The notes beneath the pieces were generated by a model. That model saw only the letters and a program-made list of their open reading frames with translations, did not search any database and had not been told where the DNA came from. A stretch of 39,607 nt of DNA from CAYLHS01 sp964383535 (lineage in GTDB: Bacteria; Actinomycetota; Acidimicrobiia; Spongiisociales; UBA4744): assembly GCA_964383535.1 (NCBI GenBank), contig CAYLHS010000008.1:1-39607 (forward strand). Direction: 5' to 3'. Both the position numbers and the translations under genes were made by a program. The first letter of the stretch is position 1, and each line of letters opens with the position of its first letter. Positions 14,597 to 22,995 of the stretch are shown here, piece after piece.

Positions 14597-15345
14597 ATGT
14601 CGGTGTCTCCGGAGCAGGAGGACGGATGGGGAGAACGGTCGCTGCAGCGATCGTCGCTTCCGAGGATCTGTCGCTCGGCGGGCTGTTCGACCCTGGTGCG
14701 GTCGGTGAGGTGATCGAGGGGACGTCGGTGACCGGCGATCCGGCGGCGATTGCGGGATGCGAAACCGTTGTCGAGTTCACGAACCCCGACGTGGTGATCC
14801 ACAACCTGGAGATGTGGCGGTCGCACGGTGTGCATGCCGTGGTGGGAACGTCCGGATTCACGACGGAGCGAATCGAAGAGGTGCGATCGATGTGGGGTGA
14901 CGGACCGCCGAACTGCCTGATTGTCCCGAACTTCTCGATCGGCGCGGTCCTGATGATGCGCTTCGCAGAGCTGGCGGCGCCGCACTTCGCCGCAGCGGAG
15001 ATCATCGAGCTGCATCACGACAGGAAGGCGGATGCCCCCTCCGGGACGGCTGTCGCGACGGCGGGTCGTATCGCCGCCGCGAACTCGGAGCAGCGCCGTA
15101 CCGTCGAGTCGACCGAACTCGTGTCAGGTGCGAGGGGCGGTTCGGTCGACGGCGTCTCCATCCACTCGGTCCGACTCCCGGGGCTCCTGGCCCATCAGGA
15201 GGTGCTGTTCGGCAACGACGGCGAGGTGCTGGAGATACGCCACGACACCACCGATCGGGCAGCGTTCATCCCAGGCGTCCTCCTCGCCGTACGACGGGTC
15301 GCCGAGTTTCCCGGCGTGACCGTCGGCCTCGACGCGCTGCTGTAG
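14593..15345 (+). CDS. dapB: 4-hydroxy-tetrahydrodipicolinate reductase
   Basis: The 250-residue enzyme reduces 4-hydroxy-tetrahydrodipicolinate with NAD(P)H in the lysine/diaminopimelate pathway. It shows the nucleotide motif GAGGRMG (7-13; the usual form is GASGRMG), TSGFTTERI, NFSIGAVLM and the catalytic segment ELHHDRKADAPSGTA (His141, His142, Lys145). Length is normal for the family. ATG 14593 overlaps the M16 stop as ATGA, so translation is coupled. dapA lies 1.5 kb downstream and dapF 22 kb downstream on the same strand; the first two are split here by cyclophilin and thioredoxin genes on the other strand. A small hairpin follows the stop. Confidence 0.95.
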   Translation: MNVGVSGAGGRMGRTVAAAIVASEDLSLGGLFDPGAVGEVIEGTSVTGDPAAIAGCETVVEFTNPDVVIHNLEMWRSHGVHAVVGTSGFTTERIEEVRSMWGDGPPNCLIVPNFSIGAVLMMRFAELAAPHFAAAEIIELHHDRKADAPSGTAVATAGRIAAANSEQRRTVESTELVSGARGGSVDGVSIHSVRLPGLLAHQEVLFGNDGEVLEIRHDTTDRAAFIPGVLLAVRRVAEFPGVTVGLDALL

Positions 15346-15362
15346 GGCTCGCGGAGCGACCC
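15345..15362. terminator. Small hairpin between dapB and the cyclophilin gene
   Basis: GGG (15345-15347) and TCGC (15349-15352) pair with GCGA (15356-15359) and CCC (15360-15362), with one bulged C at 15348 and a GGA loop. It sits in the 20-nt spacer between convergent stops. There is no T-run, so terminator activity is only possible. Confidence 0.4.
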
Positions 15363-15365
15363 TGT

Positions 15366-15872
15366 TCAGCTTTCCGTGATCTCGACCGTCTGCATGAACG
15401 CGTCCTCGATCGGCCGCTCGCCCCTCAGCGGGGTCGAGGCGATCGAGTCGACCGCCTCCATGCCGGACGTGACCTTGCCGAAGATCGTGTAGGCGTGGGG
15501 GAGACCGACATCCTCGAGGCAGATGAAGAACTGGGAGCCGTTCGTGTTGGGCCCCGCATTGGCCATGGCGAGGGTGCCGCGTGCGTACGGACGAGGATGG
15601 TCGAGCTCGTCACGGAACCTGTAGCCCGGCCCTCCCCTTCCGCTGCCCGTCGGGTCGCCACCCTGGACCACGAACCCCGGCACCACCCGGTGGAAGATCA
15701 CGCTGTCATAGAAGCCTTCCGAGGCGAGGAACACGAAGTTGTTGACGGTCTGCGGCGCCTCCTCGGCGAAGAGGTCGACCGCGATGTCGCCGTGGTTGGT
15801 GCGGATGATCGCCGAGTAGGTCTTCGAGAGGTCGATGGTGACGTTGGGCGCGCTGTCGTACTGCTTGGCCAT
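15366..15872 (-). CDS. Peptidyl-prolyl cis-trans isomerase, cyclophilin type
   Basis: The 168-residue cytoplasmic cyclophilin has all landmark segments: VIFHRVVPGFVVQGGD (with the catalytic Arg in FHR), GGPGYRFRDE, LAMANAGPNTNGSQFFI and HAYTIFGKV. It should speed up proline isomerisation during folding. There is no signal peptide or lipobox, unlike the exported actinobacterial forms. ATG 15872 has GAGG about 6 nt upstream. It lies 37 nt after the thioredoxin-TPR gene on the same strand, so both folding helpers may be cotranscribed. Nothing odd in the active site. Confidence 0.93.
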   Translation of the reverse strand: MAKQYDSAPNVTIDLSKTYSAIIRTNHGDIAVDLFAEEAPQTVNNFVFLASEGFYDSVIFHRVVPGFVVQGGDPTGSGRGGPGYRFRDELDHPRPYARGTLAMANAGPNTNGSQFFICLEDVGLPHAYTIFGKVTSGMEAVDSIASTPLRGERPIEDAFMQTVEITES

Positions 15873-15909
15873 GGGTACCTCAGGTTGGCTGGTGGCCGGA
15901 GGGTAGACG

Positions 15910-16743
15910 TCAGAACAACGCGCTGGCGAGCTTGCGCCGGTACTGGCCGGTCAACGGGTCGTCCGGACCGAGCAGCTCGAAGACATCGAGCATGGCGACC
16001 CGGGCCTCTTCTCGGATGTCGCCACCGAGGCTGACGGCGTGCAGCAGGTGCTGCAATCCCTCCTCGGTGCGACCGGCCGCCGACAGAACGGTTCCGAGCT
16101 GCACGATGAGCGCACCGTTGTCGGGGTCGTCGGCCAGCTTGCGTTCCAGGTCCTCGATCCCTGAAGTGTCTACGTGTGCGACGCGGGCTGCAGCGGCGAG
16201 ACGTTGGACTGCCTGGGTCGGCGGCAGCGGCCTGAGGACCGCAAGTGCCTCGTCCGCTCGGCCGGCGGCAATGAGAACCTCGGCGAGTCCTGTTGCCGCC
16301 TTCTCATTGTCCGGGTCCACCGTGAGGGCCTCACGGAACAGTCTCTCGGCCGTCGCCGGGTCACCAGACGCCGCGATCGTCGACGCGGCTGCCGCCTTCT
16401 CGTCCGCCTCGGACGGCACGAACTCCTTCAGCCATGTTCGGATCTGCGACTCGGGGAGCGCCCCCGTGAACCTGGCTACCGGTGCCCCGTCCTTGAAGGC
16501 GATGACGGTCGGAATCCCCTGCACCTGGAACTGCCGGGCGAGATCGGGGTTCGCATCCACATCGAGTTTGGCGAGTTCGAATGCGCCCTGATACTCCTCG
16601 GCGAGGCGCTCGAGGGTGGGTCCCAGCACTCTGCACGGCCCGCACCACTCGGCCCAGAGATCGACGACGACCGGTGTCTCTCTGCTGCGTTCGACGACAT
16701 CGGAGGTGAACCCGGCCGTGTCGACGTTCTTCACGTGCTCCAT
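15910..16743 (-). CDS. Thioredoxin-TPR fusion (CnoX/YbbN-like co-chaperedoxin)
   Basis: The 277-residue protein has an N-terminal thioredoxin domain (1-110) with WCGPC (Cys34, Cys37) and the cis-proline in GIPTVIAF, followed by about 165 residues of TPR-like helices (ATAERLFREALTVDPDN and later repeats). E. coli CnoX has this plan and hands clients to GroEL under oxidative bleach stress. Here both active cysteines are present, so thiol-disulfide activity is possible, unlike the E. coli protein with SXXC. ATG 16743 has no ribosome binding site; TACCCT ends 8 nt upstream. It is divergent from dapA and upstream of the cyclophilin gene. Confidence 0.87.
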   Translation of the reverse strand: MEHVKNVDTAGFTSDVVERSRETPVVVDLWAEWCGPCRVLGPTLERLAEEYQGAFELAKLDVDANPDLARQFQVQGIPTVIAFKDGAPVARFTGALPESQIRTWLKEFVPSEADEKAAAASTIAASGDPATAERLFREALTVDPDNEKAATGLAEVLIAAGRADEALAVLRPLPPTQAVQRLAAAARVAHVDTSGIEDLERKLADDPDNGALIVQLGTVLSAAGRTEEGLQHLLHAVSLGGDIREEARVAMLDVFELLGPDDPLTGQYRRKLASALF

Positions 16744-16757
16744 GTGGTGACAGGGTA
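16744..16757 (-). promoter_or_regulatory. Leaderless-type promoter -10 for the thioredoxin-TPR gene
   Basis: TACCCT on the minus strand (16752-16757) ends 8 nt before ATG 16743; no Shine-Dalgarno sequence is seen. Confidence 0.5.
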
Positions 16758-16787
16758 GTGGGAGCCACCAATAGTCGGTACACGTGC

Positions 16788-16825
16788 GGGGTTCGGGAAC
16801 CCCTATGCTTGGAGGGCGAAGGAGG
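16788..16825 (+). promoter_or_regulatory. dapA promoter with perfect palindrome and strong ribosome binding site
   Basis: A perfect inverted repeat GGGGTTC-GG-GAACCCC (16788-16803) directly abuts a -10 hexamer TATGCT (16804-16809). GAAGGAGG (16818-16825) follows as ribosome binding site, 7 nt before ATG 16833. The palindrome covers the spacer between the -35 and -10 regions, where a bound protein would block polymerase, so it is a candidate operator. If transcription begins about 16816, the palindrome is not in the mRNA and is not an RNA hairpin. Confidence 0.5.
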
Positions 16826-16832
16826 TACCGTG

Positions 16833-17714
16833 ATGATGCCATTCGGACAAGTTCTGACCGCCATGATCACCCCGTTCGACGGTGATGGCAACGTCGACTA
16901 CCAGCAGGCCTGGAATCTGGCGGCGCACCTCGTGGAGAACGGATCCGACGGCCTCGTCGTCACCGGTACGACAGGCGAGTCGCCGACGTTGGCCGCCGAC
17001 GAGAAGGTGGCCTTGTACCGAACGGTTGTCGAGTCGGTAGGCAACAGGGCGACGGTCGTTGCCGGGACCGGCTCGAACAACACGGCGGCCTCCATCGAGC
17101 TGACCAGGCGAGCAGTCGACGTTGGATGCGACGCAGTGATGGCGGTCACGCCCTACTACTCGAAACCGTCGCAAGGCAGTCTCATCGCGCACTTCACCGC
17201 CATCGCAGACGCGTCAGACGTGCCTGTGCTCCTCTACAACGTGCCGGGACGCACCGCCCGTCTCATCGAGGTCGCAACCCTGGCCGAAGTTGCGCACCAT
17301 CCGAAGATCGTCGCCGTCAAGGACGCCGTCATGGACATCGACCATACGGCCCAAACACGGCTTGCAGTACCCGAGGACTTCGCCATCTATTCGGGGCAGG
17401 ATTCGTACACGCTCCCGATGATGACCGTTGGCGCGGGTGGCGTGGTGTCCGTGACGTCTCATCTCGTGGGACGCCAGATCAAGCGGATGGTCGAGGCGTT
17501 CACGAAAGGCGATATCGAGGAGGCGATGCGCATCAACTACGGACTGATGCCGATCTCCTACGCGTGCTTCATGGAACCGAACCCGATGCCTGTCAAGGCG
17601 GCGATGAATCGACTGTGGGGACCAGTTGGCTCGCCTCGACTTCCGCTGATTCCGGCATCCGACCTCACGGTCGACGCGATCGAACGTGCGCTGGGAATCG
17701 CGCAGAACCTGTGA
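16833..17714 (+). CDS. dapA: 4-hydroxy-tetrahydrodipicolinate synthase
   Basis: The 293-residue TIM-barrel enzyme condenses pyruvate with aspartate semialdehyde, the first step of diaminopimelate and lysine synthesis. The Schiff-base Lys163 (IVAVKDA), Tyr135 (LLYNVPGRT), the TTGES loop (46-50) and YYSKPSQGSL are all present. I choose ATG 16833: GAAGGAGG lies 7 nt upstream; GTG 16830 and ATG 16836 are alternatives within one codon. The gene overlaps rnj by 4 nt (GTGA), the same order as in Mycobacterium (dapA-rnj). The promoter carries a palindrome, so expression may be controlled by a repressor. Confidence 0.95.
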   Translation: MMPFGQVLTAMITPFDGDGNVDYQQAWNLAAHLVENGSDGLVVTGTTGESPTLAADEKVALYRTVVESVGNRATVVAGTGSNNTAASIELTRRAVDVGCDAVMAVTPYYSKPSQGSLIAHFTAIADASDVPVLLYNVPGRTARLIEVATLAEVAHHPKIVAVKDAVMDIDHTAQTRLAVPEDFAIYSGQDSYTLPMMTVGAGGVVSVTSHLVGRQIKRMVEAFTKGDIEEAMRINYGLMPISYACFMEPNPMPVKAAMNRLWGPVGSPRLPLIPASDLTVDAIERALGIAQNL

Positions 17715-19336
17715 GCGTCTCCGTCACGTTCCTCGGCGGGTTGGGGGAGATCGGTCGTAACTGCGCCGTGCTCGAACAAGACGGCAAGCTGGCGATGATC
17801 GACTGTGGGCTCATGTTCCCCGACGAGCACATGGTGGGGGTCGATCTGGTCTATCCGGATTGGGAGTGGGTGATCGAGCGCAGAGACGACGTGGTGTGCG
17901 TCGTCCTCACGCACGGACATGAGGATCACATCGGCGCACTCGGCGAGTTCCTCCGTGAAGTGGACGTCCCCGTGTTCGGAACCGCCTTTTCGGTCGCGTT
18001 GGCCAGAACGAGGGTCGAGGAACTCGACGTGGAGGGCGACTTCAGGGTTGTCGCGGACAACGAGTGGATCCATGAGGGGCCCTTTCGGTTCATGTTCGTG
18101 CCCGTCTCCCACAGCGTTCCCCAAGGAGCGGGTGTCGCCTTCGACACCCCCGAAGGATTGGTGGTGCACTCGGGAGACTTCAAGCTGGACCCGACTCCGA
18201 TCGACGGGAGGCCGACCGACCTGCCGGTCTTCGCGGCGCTCGGAAGGGACGGGGTTCGACTGCTCATGGGGGACAGCACGAACGCCGAGGAGCCGGGTTT
18301 CGTGCCATCGGAGATCTCTCTGGAGGTTCCCATCTCGGAGATCGTGCAGCACGCACCCGGCCGTGTTATTGCCGCGTGTTTCGCGTCGCACGTCCACAGG
18401 GTGCAGCAGATTGCCGACGCCGCGGTGGCAGCAGGGAGGGTGATAGCGTTCATCGGCCGGTCGATGCACCGTGTGAGCGGTGTCGCCCGCGAGCTCGGTC
18501 TCCTCGACATTCCCGAGGACCGAGTCGTGGACATCGGGCAGCTCGTCGATCTTCCTCCGGAGCAGCAAATGGTGATCTCAACCGGCAGTCAGGGAGAACC
18601 GTTCGCCGCGCTGTCCCTGATCGCGTCAGGGAGACATCGATTCGTTGAACTCGATCCGAGCGATACGGTGCTGGTGAGCGCCACGCCGATCCCGGGGAAC
18701 GAGGCCGCCGTCTCACGTGTCATCAGTCGGCTGTGGCGAACAGGTGCCACCGTCTATCACGGACGCAACGCGCACGTCCACGTGTCGGGACACGGGGCAC
18801 AGGACGAACTGAAGACGTTTCTCAACGTCGTGCGACCGCGGGCGTTCGTCCCTGTGCACGGGGAGTACCGCCACCTGCGGGCACACGCCGACCTCGCCAG
18901 ACAGATGCGTGTTCGGGAGGTGTTCACGCTCGAGGACGGAGACGAGATCGTTCTCGACGGGGACGACACGAGAATCGAGCGGGGGGCGGTGTCGGGGGAC
19001 TACGTCTACTTCGACAGCTCGGGCGATATCGGGCCGGAGGTGGTGCGCGACAGGCGGCGACTGGGAGACGAGGGCGTCGTGATCGCGACGGTCGGCGTGC
19101 ATCATGGCACCGCCGACGTCACGTACGGGCCCGAGCTCGACAGCCACGGGTTGATTGGCGACCCGAGTGCCGTGCTGGCGAAGGCTCGAGATGCGATCCT
19201 GAACGAGCTCGGCTCGAGAGAGGGTCCTTGTGAGGCGGCGGTCGTCAAGCAGGCAATGCGGACCGCGGTGCGTCGTGTCGTGCGTGAAGAGACGCGATTG
19301 AATCCGGTGGTCGTTCCGGTGGTGCTCGAGATCTGA
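17711..19336 (+). CDS. rnj: Ribonuclease J
   Basis: The 541-residue protein is an RNase J of the metallo-beta-lactamase/beta-CASP type. It has HGHEDH (His68, His70, Asp72, His73), SGDFKLDPTP, VHVSGHGAQDEL and the HGEYRHL segment, then the C-terminal domain from about 440 on. RNase J has 5'-3' exonuclease and endonuclease activity and works in mRNA decay and rRNA maturation. GTG 17711 overlaps the dapA stop as GTGA. The genome also encodes RNase Y (rny, 33293), so it has the Bacillus-like J plus Y pair; no RNase E gene lies in this window. ftsK follows after 42 nt with its own promoter. Confidence 0.95.
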   Translation: MSVSVTFLGGLGEIGRNCAVLEQDGKLAMIDCGLMFPDEHMVGVDLVYPDWEWVIERRDDVVCVVLTHGHEDHIGALGEFLREVDVPVFGTAFSVALARTRVEELDVEGDFRVVADNEWIHEGPFRFMFVPVSHSVPQGAGVAFDTPEGLVVHSGDFKLDPTPIDGRPTDLPVFAALGRDGVRLLMGDSTNAEEPGFVPSEISLEVPISEIVQHAPGRVIAACFASHVHRVQQIADAAVAAGRVIAFIGRSMHRVSGVARELGLLDIPEDRVVDIGQLVDLPPEQQMVISTGSQGEPFAALSLIASGRHRFVELDPSDTVLVSATPIPGNEAAVSRVISRLWRTGATVYHGRNAHVHVSGHGAQDELKTFLNVVRPRAFVPVHGEYRHLRAHADLARQMRVREVFTLEDGDEIVLDGDDTRIERGAVSGDYVYFDSSGDIGPEVVRDRRRLGDEGVVIATVGVHHGTADVTYGPELDSHGLIGDPSAVLAKARDAILNELGSREGPCEAAVVKQAMRTAVRRVVREETRLNPVVVPVVLEI

Positions 19337-19362
19337 TGATTGGTCCGCGCGCGCACCTCGTG

Positions 19363-19378
19363 TAGGCTTTGATCCAAC
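19363..19378 (+). promoter_or_regulatory. Leaderless-type promoter -10 for ftsK
   Basis: TAGGCT (19363-19368) ends 10 nt before ATG 19379, with no purine-rich ribosome binding site between. The distance is the longest of this set, so a very short leader is also possible. Confidence 0.42.
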
Positions 19379-21679
19379 ATGGCAACCCGGACACCCACCC
19401 GCCGGGGAGCAAGCGGGCGGAAGCGGGTGTCTCGGACAACGAAGAAGACGTCACGCGCGACGCGCGGCCGCACGAAGGCGTCGAAGGTCACACTGGCAGC
19501 ACGCTTCGCGTCGCTTCGGACACGCATTCGTCAACACCTCGGTCGACAGACCGACGACGTGTGGGGGATGGTTCTGATCGTCATCGCGGTGTTGATCACG
19601 CTCGCGTTCATCGGTCAGGCCGGACCTGCGGGGAGATGGACCATTGCGGGCCTCGAGCTGCTGTTCGGGCTCTGGTCGTACCTCGTGCCCGTGGCCGTTG
19701 CGGGGGTCGGCATCCTGCTGATCACCGACGGTCGCCGTACGCCGTCCGGACGAATCGCTACCGGCGTCGTGTTCGCGTTCGTAGGGACGCTCGCGCTGTT
19801 CCATCTGATGGCGGGGACGGTCTCCTTGTCCTCGTCCATCGAGCTCGTGAAGGCTCGCGGCGGTGCCGTTGGTTCACTCATCGCGTTCCCGTTGAGGAGA
19901 GTGGTCGGCTTCTGGGGGGCGTTTGTCGTTCTGTTCGCCTTCACCTGTACCGGTCTGTTGATTCTCAGTCGCAGCTCCGTCCGGCAGGTGTGGCTCGCAA
20001 TCGTCGAGATCGTGAAAGGGGTTCGCACGTGGGCGAAGCGTGTTTCGGCGGAACCGCGGCGCGTCCCGGTCGCGTCACCGCACAGGGCCAGACCGGTCCC
20101 GAAGCACCGTGCGGTCACGGCACAACCCCCGAAGAAGCCACAGACGGCCTCCCGCCCACCGAAGTCGAAACCGAAGCCTGGTCCCGGTCAGACGTCGATC
20201 CCGCTGCCCGCTCCGACGCCAGGCGAGGGATATCGGACTCCTCCACTCGAGCTGCTGTCGATCGGTTCAGGTGAGGCGCACAGCAGGAGAGCGCTCGAGG
20301 AGACGGCCAGGGAATTGGAGGACACCCTCGTCCAGCACGGTGTCGATGCCCACCTCACCAAGATCGTGCCCGGTCCGACGGTCACTCGCTATGAGATCGA
20401 GCTTGCGCCAGGTGTGAAAGTCGCGCGTGTGACAGGGTTGGCCCATGACATCGCATACGCGCTCGCCACGCCGGACGTGCGGCTGCTCGCCCCCATTCCA
20501 GGCAAGAGCGCCATCGGTGTCGAGGTGCCGAACCGTCGCAGACGGCTGATCACCTTGGGCGATGTGCTCCGATCGGAGGAAGCCGCAACGGACAAGGATC
20601 CGCTCACGGTGGGGCTCGGGCTGGACATCTCCGGAAACCCGAAGCTCCTTCATCTCGAGGAGCTCCCACACGTGCTGATTGCGGGCGCCACCGGCGCAGG
20701 CAAGTCCTCGTGCATCAACTCGATGGTCACGTCCCTGCTGATGCGCACCAACCCTGAAGACGTGCGGCTGATCATGGTGGATCCGAAGCGGGTCGAGCTC
20801 GGCCAGTACAACGGTGTCCCGCATCTCCTCACGCGGGTCATCACGAACCCGAAGAAGGCCGCCGACGCATTGCAATGGGTGGTCAGCGAGATGGATCGAA
20901 GGTACGACCTCGTCGCCGACGCGCAGGTGCGCGACATCATCGGCTATCGCGAGAAGTGGGACGCCGGGCTGTTGGACAAAGATGGGTTCGATCGCTTCCC
21001 GTACATCGTGGTGATCGTCGACGAGCTGAACGACCTCATGATGATCGCCGGGCGGCAAGTGGAGGCGGCGATCGTGAGGATCGCGCAGATGGCGAGAGCT
21101 GTCGGTATCCACCTGGTGATCGCGACGCAGCGTCCGTCCGTGGACGTGATCACCGGCGTTATCAAGGCGAACATCCCGAGCAGGTTGGCGTTCTCGGTCG
21201 CGTCGATGGCGGACTCCAGGGTGATCCTCGACACGGGTGGCGCCGAGAAGCTCGTGGGTATGGGCGACATGTTGGTTGCCACGGCCACTCACCCGCGACC
21301 CGAGCGTATCCAAGGTGCGTGGGTCAGCGAAGACGAGATCCACAAGATCGTCGCCTGGGTCAAGCAACAGCGAGAAGCCAAGTATCAGGACAAGGTCATC
21401 GAAGCTGCCGCGGCCAGGGCCCAGAAGGAAGCGGCTCGGGAAGAAGACGACGAAGACGCTGTCCTGCTTCGCCAGGCCATGGAACTCGTCGTGCGATCAC
21501 AACTCGGGTCCACATCGATGCTCCAACGCAAACTCCGTGTCGGATTCGCCAGGGCGGGGAGGTTGATGGACATCCTCGAACAGCGCGGTGTGGTGGGACC
21601 GTCCGAGGGCTCAAAGGCGAGATCGGTCCTCATGACGGTCGACGAGTTCGAAGAGCTGCTGGCAAACTCCCAGCGCTGA
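19379..21679 (+). CDS. ftsK: DNA translocase FtsK/SpoIIIE
   Basis: The 766-residue membrane protein has a basic N-terminal stretch (1-55), four predicted membrane segments (about 60-200), a Pro/Lys-rich linker (215-270), the RecA-like motor with Walker A GATGAGKS (436-443) and Walker B VIVDELNDL (Asp548), and a C-terminal gamma winged-helix domain (RKLRVGFARAGRLMDILEQRGVVGPSEG). It pumps the chromosome through the closing septum and activates XerCD at dif via KOPS recognition. Length matches actinobacterial FtsK. Position after rnj is conserved in Mycobacterium. Its stop is 2 nt from the stop of the convergent M23/SLH gene. Confidence 0.95.
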   Translation: MATRTPTRRGASGRKRVSRTTKKTSRATRGRTKASKVTLAARFASLRTRIRQHLGRQTDDVWGMVLIVIAVLITLAFIGQAGPAGRWTIAGLELLFGLWSYLVPVAVAGVGILLITDGRRTPSGRIATGVVFAFVGTLALFHLMAGTVSLSSSIELVKARGGAVGSLIAFPLRRVVGFWGAFVVLFAFTCTGLLILSRSSVRQVWLAIVEIVKGVRTWAKRVSAEPRRVPVASPHRARPVPKHRAVTAQPPKKPQTASRPPKSKPKPGPGQTSIPLPAPTPGEGYRTPPLELLSIGSGEAHSRRALEETARELEDTLVQHGVDAHLTKIVPGPTVTRYEIELAPGVKVARVTGLAHDIAYALATPDVRLLAPIPGKSAIGVEVPNRRRRLITLGDVLRSEEAATDKDPLTVGLGLDISGNPKLLHLEELPHVLIAGATGAGKSSCINSMVTSLLMRTNPEDVRLIMVDPKRVELGQYNGVPHLLTRVITNPKKAADALQWVVSEMDRRYDLVADAQVRDIIGYREKWDAGLLDKDGFDRFPYIVVIVDELNDLMMIAGRQVEAAIVRIAQMARAVGIHLVIATQRPSVDVITGVIKANIPSRLAFSVASMADSRVILDTGGAEKLVGMGDMLVATATHPRPERIQGAWVSEDEIHKIVAWVKQQREAKYQDKVIEAAAARAQKEAAREEDDEDAVLLRQAMELVVRSQLGSTSMLQRKLRVGFARAGRLMDILEQRGVVGPSEGSKARSVLMTVDEFEELLANSQR

Positions 21680-21681
21680 CG

Positions 21682-22884
21682 CTATCCGCCGAGGAAGGCC
21701 TTATCCACCATCACGGCCATCTCGGCCCTGGTGATCGTGTTGTTCGGCCGGTAGGTGCCGTCCACATAGCCGTTGGTGATACCCAGCCGGGCGAGTTCCT
21801 CGACGGAGGGGGCGTACCACGCGCTGCTCGGGACATCCGAGAAGGATCCTTGGGCCGGTCCGGCCTGCACTCTGAGTGCTCTGACGATGAAGACGGCCAT
21901 TTCTGCACGAGTGACCGATTCGTTCGGGCAGTACCGGAGCGGGTCGGTCGAGCATCCGGTGGTGATGTCCTGGAGGTACAACTCCTCGGCCAGATCGGCG
22001 TACCAGTCCGTTGGTGGAACGTCGGCGAAATAGCCTACGAACGAGGTGGGTGAGTCGTCGATGCCGAGTGCGCGCAGAAGGAACGCCGCCATCTCGGCCC
22101 GCGTTACGGGATCATCCGGGCAGTAGGCCACCGGATCGGTCGCGCAGCCGACCGTGACCCCTGCGTTGTAGAGCGCGTCGACCGACGACCTGGCCCAGTA
22201 GTCCGGGGGCACGTCGACCCAAGGGTCGCAGAGGTCGCCTATCCCGTTGCCATCGGCATCGGACTGGTCGGCGTTCCCGACCGTCGGGCAATTGTCGGTC
22301 TCGTCGGGCACGCCGTCGAAGTCAGCATCGTCGGACAGGGGCTCACTGATCACGGTCGCCGCCAGCAGACTCTCGTACGGATTGAACTTGGTTCCGTCGG
22401 GGCGGTGGAGCTCGAAGTGGAGATGCGAGGCGACGTCTTCCGCATTGCCGCTGTCACCCACCCAGCCGATCAGCTGTCCCGCTTGCACGTGCACACCGGT
22501 CGTGATGCCGGGTGCGAACCCCCACCCTTGCCCGTCGTCGGTCCCGGGTGTGTCGTTGTTGAGATGGATGTACCAGCTGACCCACCCATCGTCGTGACGG
22601 AGTTCCATCGCGCAGCAATCGCCGCCCTGCTCGTTCTGCATCCATCCGACGGTCCCCGATGCGGCCGCGACAACGGGGGTCATCTTGTCGGCCATGATGT
22701 CGGTGGCACCGTGGGTTCGTCCACCCGATCGGGGTGCGTCGAACGTGTCAGTGAAGTGATTCGGTCCGAGTACGGGGAAGATGATCGGGTAGATCTCCTC
22801 GGCGGAGGAGGCCGTAGGAACGGCGAGTGCCGAGATGACGAGTGCGAGCGCGACGAGAACACGAGTCTTGGAGTCGAGCCCCAT
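21682..22884 (-). CDS. Secreted M23 peptidase with thrombospondin type 3 region and three SLH repeats
   Basis: The 400-residue exported protein has a signal peptide (1-28, cut near ASSA-EE), an M23/LytM domain (about 40-175) with HGATD (His58, Asp62), YIHLN (His107) and HLHFE (His154, His156), a calcium-binding thrombospondin type 3 stretch (DADFDGVPDETDNCP, then DADGNGIGDLCD; 186-220), and three S-layer homology repeats (about 222-280, 283-345, 346-400), each with the TRAEMA motif. The zinc ligands are complete, so it may cut cell-wall cross-bridges while bound to secondary wall polymer through SLH. Cys pairs in the repeats suggest disulfides. ATG 22884 has AGGGAG 7 nt upstream. It lies tail to tail with ftsK. 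Confidence 0.88.
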   Translation of the reverse strand: MGLDSKTRVLVALALVISALAVPTASSAEEIYPIIFPVLGPNHFTDTFDAPRSGGRTHGATDIMADKMTPVVAAASGTVGWMQNEQGGDCCAMELRHDDGWVSWYIHLNNDTPGTDDGQGWGFAPGITTGVHVQAGQLIGWVGDSGNAEDVASHLHFELHRPDGTKFNPYESLLAATVISEPLSDDADFDGVPDETDNCPTVGNADQSDADGNGIGDLCDPWVDVPPDYWARSSVDALYNAGVTVGCATDPVAYCPDDPVTRAEMAAFLLRALGIDDSPTSFVGYFADVPPTDWYADLAEELYLQDITTGCSTDPLRYCPNESVTRAEMAVFIVRALRVQAGPAQGSFSDVPSSAWYAPSVEELARLGITNGYVDGTYRPNNTITRAEMAVMVDKAFLGG

Positions 22885-22995
22885 ACGTGTCTCCCTTCGG
22901 TCCGATCAAGAGAATATCGACACAGCCGACCGCGTTCTTGAGCGGTTTCCGTGCGCGATGCCACGTAAGCTGGGGGTATACGCGCAGGAGGAGCG

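Noticed and set aside
17126..17710. Extension of rnj upstream through the dapA gene
   Set aside because: The added 195 codons are a shadow of dapA; RNase J homology begins at the GTGA junction.
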